The translations under genes were made by a program, and so were the position numbers. A stretch of 64,000 bases of DNA. Origin: Paracamarosporium sp. OC-R06-R3. Its lineage: Eukaryota; Ascomycota; Dothideomycetes; Pleosporales; Didymosphaeriaceae. Positions within the stretch are counted from its first letter, which is position 1; every line of letters starts with the position of its first letter. Below the pieces are notes generated by a model. The model saw nothing but the letters and a program-made list of their open reading frames with translations. It made no database searches and was not told the DNA's origin. Where the stretch lies: assembly GCA_019828545.1 (NCBI GenBank), contig JACVRA010000341.1, positions 1-64,000 on the forward strand, in the 5' to 3' direction. Positions 56,374-64,000 of this stretch are shown here, piece by piece.

Positions 56374-57596
56374 TTCCGTTATTTGTTCGAGCTGACCATG
56401 CTTTGATCGAGTGAAGGTACTGTCAAGGTCGTGAGGCAGCGCTGAGTTCCAGCTTCGACCAGGCTGAAGAAGATGCTGCCAAGATCGTGAGGCAGTGCAA
56501 ATCACAGCCACCTGCACACTATTGGTGCTTTTGCGAGGCATCATACTATACGTCAGCAATGCTTGGTTAGCAAACTTGATTTCTAGGGTTTCACACTCCA
56601 ATCCGAAGTAACGACCTTCTTGCACAAGGCGGAAGGTACTGTGACATCAACTAAGCGAATTCACTAGACTGACAGCTTAGGACTCATCAAGAACCTCTCA
56701 TAACGGGGAGCAAAGATATTGTATTACTAACGCTTGATACTTTTCACGCCAGGTTGGTACTGTAAGATTGTTTTCGAATTCAAACTCGGTTAATGAATGG
56801 CTCGCTAAGCAGATTGAGGAACATGTTGCATCTTCCTCCTTTTACCTTTTCGCTGACCCTAATAATCATCATACCTTATTTGACATTGCATCGTTAGAGC
56901 ATGGGGTCTATTCATTGAGAATTGGGTGAGTAATTTGGAACAAATTGTACAGTTTGGAAAGCACAAGCATCAATAGGCTGAACGCATGAGCCTTTATACC
57001 ATCGCCGGAGATCCAACCTTATGTTTCAGTGCTCGATTGAAATAGACTCGTACCTTGTATATCCTCATGATAGTAACCGCTAGGATAGACATTCTTCCAA
57101 ACAACACTGCTGGGAGAAATATTTCTCTTCTCAGTGAGAAGCCGGCAACCTATATCGTATGCAGCCCGTACGTTCATGTTGTTTCTGTAAACATGAAACG
57201 TCCAGTACGGCGTTTGTGATATACATTCCAACAATTAACCAATTTGCACTCAACACTGTTGAAGAACCAAAACACTGACATGAGCATGTCAATATCACCA
57301 ACGGAATCAATCCAAATATCCGCGTAGTCTTATATTCAATGAAAGGATCCCCACGGATAATAAAACAAAGCGTAACGACCGCGTCTAAATACACAGCCAC
57401 TACATAAACCACAGAAGCTACATCCTCAGCCATTCTCAACGACCTCCTCCAGCTCCTGCGAGAAGAATAGAATATGTAAGACACACGTAAAGAGCAGTGC
57501 ATCAGCCCACGCTGGTAGCATCCCAGCATCATCCACTCCACCAGTCCTCCCTCGTAGCTAACAACTCGTCACGCCTCGACCCACAGCAGAACCACC
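56374..57596. other. Intergenic, with one weak membrane-protein-like frame
   Basis: The minus strand from 57541 to 57131 is open and encodes a frame with hydrophobic stretches (VVYVVAVYLDAVVTLCFII and IFGLIPLVILTC), but it has no recognised motif. It sits downstream of the peroxidase gene and may be a remnant. Otherwise this is the upstream region of the HET gene. Confidence 0.3.
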
Positions 57597-58685
57597 TCAC
57601 AGCCCGAAGTGAACCCCACCCTTCGCAACCATGCTCCGCTTGAGATTCGCATTCGTTACCGTCTGATTCGGCAGCCCCGACGCCTCGAAAATGCGCAAAG
57701 CAAGCGCAGTAACCGTATCGAATGTCGTAACCTTCTCGCTCGTCGTCCACCCAAAGTCCACAGGCAAGCGCTCACTGACTGCAACAGATGGAAAATCAGC
57801 GTTCCTCCTCTCCATAAGACACGCAAACGACTCACCAATCCACGAATCGACGTAGCTCGTAGGGACCGTGCCGGCCTCCGGGTCGCCGAGGACATTCGTC
57901 ATAAACGACATGGCCGCCCCGATGACCGTCGAGTCGCTGAAGCTGAAGTACGGATTCGTCGCTTGCGACGTCGTGTAGCGGGCTTTGGCGGCGGCCCCAA
58001 ACTTCTGCACGTCGATGGTGGCGCCCTGCCAGTAGGAGCGGGTCTGGTCCCAGACGGTCCAGTTGAGGGAGTAGTCGTCGCCCCAGTAGGCGTCTGCGCG
58101 GCTGCGAGGGTGTAAGTAAGCTGGCGTGGGGAGGGGTGAGGCGTGTGCAGAACGTACCTGAAGCTTGCGTCGCCTTCGATGGCGGGCCTCAGGGGGGAGC
58201 TGTGCGCGCGGAGATCGACCATGTCGAAGGTCGTGGCGTTTGGGCGGCCGGTGAGGTTGAGGGCTGCCGTGACGAGTCCGTCGGCCAAATCCTCCCTGAT
58301 GTTGTACCAGGTTCTGAGCTTCTCACGGATCAGCGCCCGGTTGAGGTTGCGCCCGTTGTGAGGGAGGATGCCATGGTTGGCGAGCACGTTGATCCCTGGG
58401 CAGGGACTGCGCACTGGAGGGTGTCAGTGAAGCTGTACTGATGACCATGGACAGGCATCTCTGTCTTCCCATGACCACAATGCAATATCGCCTGAGTACA
58501 AAACGTAGTAACAGAGCATTTGCCCCCATGGGACCTGGTACAAGAAAGACGTAGCAACAAAAAAGAGCGAGAAGAAGCCAGGCATACGTACCATCCCCAA
58601 CACCAGGAGGGTGCCATTCCGGCACAGCAGGTGTACCAAACACGCCAATGGACGACACAAACGCGAAAGCAAGGAGGAACTTCAT
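57597..58685 (-). CDS. Heme-thiolate peroxidase (chloroperoxidase/unspecific peroxygenase type)
   Basis: Three exons, about 284 aa: 58685-58592, 58413-58158, 58101-57597; introns of 178 and 56 nt; phases agree. A signal peptide (MKFLLAFAFVSSIGVFG) leads to PPGVGD/VRSPCPGINVLANHGILPHNGRNLN. The PCP cysteine, near residue 36, is the axial heme ligand. Exon 2 ends at the EGDASF motif near residue 110, which contains the acid-base Glu and a metal-binding Asp region, joined to SRADAYWGDD. Exon 3 ends in LKRSMVAKGGVHFGL. The length fits the short peroxygenase group. Such secreted enzymes use hydrogen peroxide to oxygenate or halogenate organic substrates. Which reaction this one prefers cannot be told from sequence. 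Confidence 0.9.
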
Positions 58686-59338
58686 GTTGGATGCAAGATA
58701 CAAGATGGAGATGCACCCAGTATCTCGCAGCTCTGCCCAAGGCTATATATACCCTCCCAGGCTCCCCCTTCACCGTCATATCCCGTCAAGATTGCGCCTC
58801 CTGCCCGTGCCCCTACGACCCAGCACCACACGAAGTAACCAATGACACGACCCTCTATACAGATTATTGTCATGGCGTCCGTGGCGTAGCAGAGGAGCGG
58901 AGTCCATGCTGTGGGTATGTAATTGCCGTGATGAGATTCGCGCGTCTAGTCGAGAAAGTGCTTACATGCCATGATGTATAGAGCGGGTACATTGTCAGCC
59001 GTAGGCTATTGTCTCTGGTCTCGTTGGCCGAGCATGAAGGATCAGAACGCAGTGATGCTTTCTTACTTCGATGGTAAGAGCACGTCCAAGTCAGGCAGCA
59101 GAAGCAGCGGGCGCTCAACAAGAAGCCTCTACCAATACCGTCGGAAATGTCCACTCTAGTCAATATACAAGTCAAACCCAAGCATATCCGCACCAAACCA
59201 TCCAAGCCCCATTCCCTGCCCAAGAACCCACCGCCCGCGCTACGTCTACACCGTCACCGCGACCGTCAAAAACAGACACCACTAGCCCTCTTCCAGACCA
59301 TCCACGTACCTCCAAAGCCCCAAGGCACCGTCACTGAC

Positions 59339-59364
59339 AAAAACCAAAACCAAAACCAAAACCC
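59339..59364 (+). repeat. AAAACC-type simple repeat
   Basis: About four units of AAAACC in an otherwise A/C-rich stretch. It is too short and of the wrong unit for a telomere array. Confidence 0.7.
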
Positions 59365-60726
59365 AAAAACACCACTAACCCCCATCCAGCCCATCCATCT
59401 ACCTCCCCAGCCCTAAACCACGTCCCCGCCAAGACCCCCCTTACGCACTAGCACGCACCGCCTACATAAAAACAGGCACGCGACCCAACCAATCAGACGC
59501 GTCGAGGGGCCGAATTTGGAATACCTACACAAGTAAGGCAAGGCAGCGGCCGCACGAGCGAGCGAGACTTTTTAAAATAAAATATACGTCGTGGGCTGAG
59601 GTGCTATGGTGCGGGGGCTCGTAGTGGTGCGACGGGGATTGGGTGGAGGAGGGGGCTTGCGGTATGGGTGCCCGGAGAGGAGATAGCGCGCTGTGAATGT
59701 GTGGAATTGTGTTGTGTTGTGTTAGATTCTAGAGAAGGAGGTATGGAGTTGGGAGGTTAGTTTGGATTTGGATATGGGAGAGGCGCACGTGGGTGGAGGG
59801 AGGGTGGGTAGTTTTCTGCGGTCTAGTTTGGGGTACTTCAGTCCGAAAGGTTTGTGGGTGAAGTATCTTGCCAGACCAAGAGATGGTATAAAATTTGCAC
59901 TGCGAAGCACCTCGAACAGAGCCACAGCACATGACTCGCAAGCCCATGAGGCTGATTCTCACTCACGTGCCAAGCGTCTCCGCCATTTCCGCTCCACACT
60001 CAATCTGACCGCCTCACGTCCACAACAGGAACCATGCTGCGAGGGAACACGGCTTACACGACCCACTCCCGTCGGCCCAAGTAAGCACATACAATGCCCT
60101 CCCCAGACTACACTACACACGGACGCACGACTCCCAACCCTCTGCTCCGCACGCTCCGCACGCTCCACCTCGGAACACACAAGACACGTCCTCCACCCTC
60201 TCATCCCCCTTAAATCTCCCGCAAAGAACATACGCAATCACTCCCTTGATGCACGGAGAAATTTCTCCATCCCAAGAGAGGACCCTCGGCCGCCGCTGGA
60301 GCGCGTACCTTGCGGACTTGGTAGTCGATCAAACGGACTGAGCTGTACGAATGAAACCGCACGACGCACCGCCAGCCGCGTACCCGCCGGCCTAGACGAG
60401 TGGCACTCAATCTCCTGGGCGATGCATGCGCGTCCGTCCCTGCAGGTACGCGGAGGAGGAGCGAGATGGCAGCATTGAGGGCGTGAGTTTCAGCCAGCGG
60501 CCGGCGATGCAAGAGCGGTGGGGATTCTTCCGTGTGGCCATGGATCGATGTCTCTCTCCGTCATTTGGCAATAACCGTTGGGACGACACGGCTGAGCGAA
60601 CAGATCCACTTCGTAGACGTTGGTGCGCAAGAGGAAGCGGGACTGCTGTGGGTGTGTATGTGGGTAGGCGGTTGGTGGTCCGTCCCACTGTACAGCAAAG
60701 CAACGCAACGCAACTCGAGTCGACTC

Positions 60727-60758
60727 GATGGATGGATGGATGGATGGATGGATGGATG
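60727..60758 (+). repeat. (GATG)n microsatellite
   Basis: About eight tandem copies of a GATG unit, a likely polymorphic marker. Confidence 0.9.
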
Positions 60759-61690
60759 ACTGCAAGAGTACACAGGCCATGCACTTCGTCCAACAACGAG
60801 CAGACGCAGCGACGACCGAGCGGTATGGCTTCCACCGTAGACGCACGCACGCACGCAGTTCCATATGTCATGTCATATCAATCAATCACGGCAGCGTATC
60901 GCGAAGGAACGCGTGGGGTCCCGCCGGCAGCTCTCGACCGACCGCCAGACACCTGCCGAACAGCGCAATAACGGAGCGAGGCGCAAAAACGGAGATTCCC
61001 TCCGCAGGCGCGCCTGATCGGCGCCGGGGTGCTCTGCTGCGAAGCCGAATCGACTCGTTACTCGTGGCCCAAGCGACAACGCCTCGGGGCGGCCGGAATC
61101 CTCCCTGATTTGCTCCGTCTGTCGTTGTATGCGTGGAGCGGATAAACATGGCGCCGCGACTAGCTCTTTGAGGAAGGAGGTGCACACGAGTACGCAGCAT
61201 TCATGCCCACGTCGTAGACGAATTCCGCCTGCCTACCTCGCAAAGCATTCATGCAATGCAGCGGGAAGAGATGGGTGTCATTGGTGAGGTCTACCGGATA
61301 GGCAAAAGCAGGTGGTCCGGGAACCTGTGAGCGGGCGAGTGAACGAGCGAACGGTGGTGGGGTGCGGTGGGGCAGACGACGTTTTTGTACATGCGCTTGG
61401 TGTTGCGTTGGGTTGCGTCTCGCGTGGACCGCGGAAGCGCACGCAGTGTTCGGACTCCGAAAAGCTTCTTTGCGAAAATTCTGCAGAGTGCGTGCAGAGT
61501 GCGGCAGGATCATTGCCACTGTGCTGGGTCGTGCGTCGCAGCTCGTATTGCGAGGGACGTGGTGTAGCATTCACTGCACTCCTGTGGCGGCGTGTCGAAG
61601 TACAGCACGTGCGCTGCACACCGCCTTGGGGGCGTTGCAAGTTGCGATGAGAATTTGCAATAGGGAGCATCAATTGAGTATACGTTGGAG

Positions 61691-61806
61691 GTACTGTACA
61701 AAGTAGGTTGTTGAGGTGAATAAGTTGATTGTAAGAGCGATTGAAGACAGGTGGGAAGTCCTGTATAGGCCTAGTGCCTACCCAACAGGGCAAGGAGGCT
61801 CTTGAC
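61691..61806 (+). repeat. Dispersed repeat, copy 2
   Basis: Counterpart of 50318-50405. The blocks TATAGGCCTAGTGCCT and AGGCTCTTGACCA are the clearest matches. Confidence 0.6.
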
Positions 61807-62244
61807 CACACACTGCACCAAGGTCCATGGCAGCCTTCAACAATGTATTTGAGAAGGAACCAAAGGCGCATAGGTGCAAGCGAGTCAGAGTCTTCAAAGA
61901 TGTAGCTTTGCAGTACAAATCACAGACAAGCAAGTAAACTAGCAATCACCATCCGTATAATGCACACCACCAAGCTCAGCACAAACCCACAATTCAAGAA
62001 GAAAAACCAAAGGTCCTTGGATGCAAGTAAGTCTAGACTATATACAATGGACGCCCACCCACCGCGTGAGCACCGCTTCGTCGTCCATGCCAATTGGTCA
62101 TGAGTCGTCATGTCGTGAGTAAAAGAGGGCCAGCCAGCCAAGCCAAGCCAAGTCAAGTCAACAAAATACCAACCCGCCAAACGCCATATTTGCAAATTTC
62201 CAGGATAAACGAACTCCTCGTCGCTTTTTCTGTTCACTCAGGCA

Positions 62245-64000
62245 TCACGCCCTCTCCTTGAGCACAAACCGCGTGCTCTCATACGGCATCCGGAACGTCT
62301 CCCAGCTCCACATGCGCCGCTCCCCCTCGTTCTCCAGACTGACGTCGTACTTGCTCAGCATCTGCGCTAGGATGATCTTGATCACCGTAGATGCGTGGAC
62401 GCGGCCGGGGCACGCGAGCGAGCCAAAGCCCCAGATGGGATACTTCTCCGAGACCTCGACGAACTTTGCGCCGCGGAGGGGGCCGTCTGTGTCGACGAAG
62501 CGGCGCGGCTGGAACGCGTTGGGGTCCGGGTAGAACTTCGGGTCGTGCATTTGGTCGTAGGCTGAGACGCAGACGGTTGAGCCTGAGGGGCAGAATTGCC
62601 GGTTTCCTGTCGCGAAGGTGTAGTCTTTCATTGCCTTGCGGCGGACGGCCACTAGAGTCTAGTTAGCATTTGTTTTTCTTTTTCTTCTTTTTTGTTTTTT
62701 TTCCCGGGGGTGTGGGGGTGGGTTAGGGTTAGGGGGACGTACTAGTGTCAAGAGGATGCAACCGCACGACTTCCTTGATGAAGCTGTCGAGGAAGGGAAG
62801 ATTGTGGATACGGGCGTAATCCAGGGACTCCACATCACCAACTTCCTCACGGATGGCGTCCTGCAGGTCCGGACGGACAGCCAGATTAAGCATGATGAAG
62901 TCGAGGAACATCCACGGCTGGTGGGCTGCAGCAAACCAGATGCCGAGCAGCGACTGCGCGAGATGCTCGGGTCCCTGCCAGTACTTGCTGTCTTCGGTGA
63001 GTTCGACCATGTTGTATGCAAGGGTCAGCTTCTTGAGGTCCGGCTCTTCTTCCCAGGCGTCCCGGCCGGGTCCCATGATCTCTGCGAGCTTCGCGAGAAT
63101 GTAGTTCTGCGACTTGCCTCCCTTGGTGAGGATCCTGTGGACGGTGCTGGTTGGAGTTAGTGTGGAGCAGATTTAATCACGGAGAAAACCTACGAAGACA
63201 TGAAAGAAGGCGTGATCTGGAAGGCTGCCATGCAGGACACCATTTCCTTGGGGTGGTTCAAGATGGCAGTGGTGAACTCCGGGTCGCGGGCTAGACGCGT
63301 TAGTTTTGTTCAAAACATTGGACATGGAAACTCACAAAGCTTGTCACCGAAGAACATCACGCACATGGCTCTCGAAGCCATGGTACGAACAGTCTCTGCA
63401 ATGGGCAGGGAAACACCACCTACACAGCATTAGCCAATTCACGACCACAGACAGCTAATAATCACATACGCGAAGTCTGTTTGCCATGGGCAACCAGCTC
63501 GTCCAGCGTCTCAACGACCCTGGTCTCGACGCGAGGAAACAAATTGGACAAATTCTGCACGCCATTGACCTGAATCAGACGGCTGAAGAGGCGAGACTTC
63601 TGAGAGTTAAGTTCGTTGTGGTCGAAGTTGTTCAGCGTGTGCTTGAAGCCGAACATCTGCGGGAGATCACCGTCAGCCACCGGAGGGAAAACAACGGGAT
63701 CAGCAAGGCGGGACCCACATCAGCGTAGACAGCCCGCTGCGACAAGACGGTCGACGACTCGCTTAGCTCGAGGATCTGCCTCTTGTCCGTCACGATGATG
63801 GGCTCGGTGGTGCTCCATGGCTTGTAGTATTTGGCCGAGCGCTGGTGTTGTTGGTGGTCAGCATATCCCCACTTTATGTACCGTGCGGCACGTGGCGGGG
63901 AGCAATTACAAAGTCGTTGATGACGGTCTTGACGCTGGACAGGAACCTCGTCAGGCCGGCAAAGGGCGAGGTTTTCAGCACCTGGCGGCAGTGCTAGGTT
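62245..64000 (-). CDS. Cytochrome P450, N-terminus beyond the window
   Basis: A multi-exon P450, cut at the right edge. The last exon (62651-62245) carries AVRRKAMKDYTFATG and PRRF, and the heme loop FGSLACPGRVHA with the Cys ligand. The preceding exon, from about 63150 to 62743, holds DSFIKEVVRLHPLDT with the ExxR pair, and GIWFAAAHQPW in the I-helix where most P450s have AGxDT. Further exons encode ARDPEFTTAILNHPKEMVS, SLPIAETVRTMASRAMCVMFFGD, LPQMFGFKHTLNNFDHNELN, YKPWSTTEPIIVTDKRQ, and the partial SPFAGLTRFLSSVKTVINDF at the edge. Introns are about 45-100 nt. The I-helix sequence is typical of a fungal group that includes secondary-metabolism P450s. The substrate is unknown, and no biosynthetic core gene is visible here. 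Confidence 0.88.

Larger units (their letters stand above)
58686..62244. other. 3.5-kb gene-free region with simple repeats
   Basis: It contains an A/C-rich tract of AAAACC units at about 59339-59364, a (GATG)n microsatellite at about 60727-60758, an (ACGC)n run near 60841-60856, and a copy of the dispersed repeat at about 61691-61806. Many long-looking frames exist on both strands, but all are Arg/Ser/Pro-rich with no domain. They look like composition effects. Confidence 0.45.

Noticed and set aside
59762..60478. 238-codon plus-strand frame
   Set aside because: Arg/Ser/His-rich with no domain; the equally long opposite-strand frames point to base composition.
62720..62735. Two TTAGGG-like units
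   Set aside because: Only about two units, inside a P450 intron; too short to be a telomere remnant.

Overview
The window is nuclear DNA from a filamentous ascomycete (Pezizomycotina). The genes carry many short introns, mostly 45-80 nt with GT...AG ends. The gene content is typical of these fungi: HET-domain proteins, a fungal NLR-type STAND protein, DUF6590, DUF7708 and DUF6536 proteins, a GH75 chitosanase, a heme-thiolate peroxidase, and the CDK8 orthologue SSN3. The impression of Dothideomycetes/Pleosporales comes from protein resemblance only and is an inference. No rRNA, tRNA, CRISPR array or intact transposon was recognised. All exon models were built by eye from splice motifs and reading phase, without transcript data.

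Layout. (1) 1.4-13.8 kb is an accessory, immunity-like block. It holds an NB-ARC/TPR NLR (minus strand, four exons), a protein with two DUF6590 domains plus a decayed copy of its own 5' end, an unrecognised small gene, and a DUF7708 STAND-like protein head to head with a DUF7025/AAA+ ATPase. (2) 14.5-17.7 kb carries a tiny cysteine-rich secreted protein and a secreted type-B carboxylesterase. (3) 20-27.3 kb is a housekeeping block: a LEA-like repeat protein, GTP cyclohydrolase II (riboflavin), an MFS sugar porter, and the Mediator kinase SSN3. (4) 29-38 kb carries a secreted CAP/PR-1 protein, an atypical Arf/Sar-like GTPase, a kinase-like protein, a small secreted protein and a 2EXR/F-box-like protein. 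(5) 38.8-47.1 kb carries a DUF6536 membrane protein, a small bacterial-type conserved protein, a broken HET gene and an intact HET gene with a membrane-anchored tail. (6) 48-64 kb carries a GT31-like glycosyltransferase, a dehydratase-like oxidoreductase, a GH75 chitosanase, a second intact HET gene, an unspecific-peroxygenase-type heme-thiolate peroxidase, a 3.5-kb gene-free stretch, and a cytochrome P450 that runs off the right edge.

Two themes stand out. One is non-self recognition or programmed cell death: the NLR, the STAND-like protein, the AAA+ ATPase and three HET loci, one of them dead. The other is the secreted or host-interface set: the small secreted protein, esterase, CAP protein, cysteine protein, chitosanase and peroxidase. 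Their mixture with conserved housekeeping genes suggests an ordinary chromosome arm with accessory insertions, not a dispensable chromosome. Nothing shows a single biosynthetic cluster. The most notable unexplained signal is the 1.4-13.8 kb grouping of STAND-type and AAA+ ATPases with paralogue decay at its centre.
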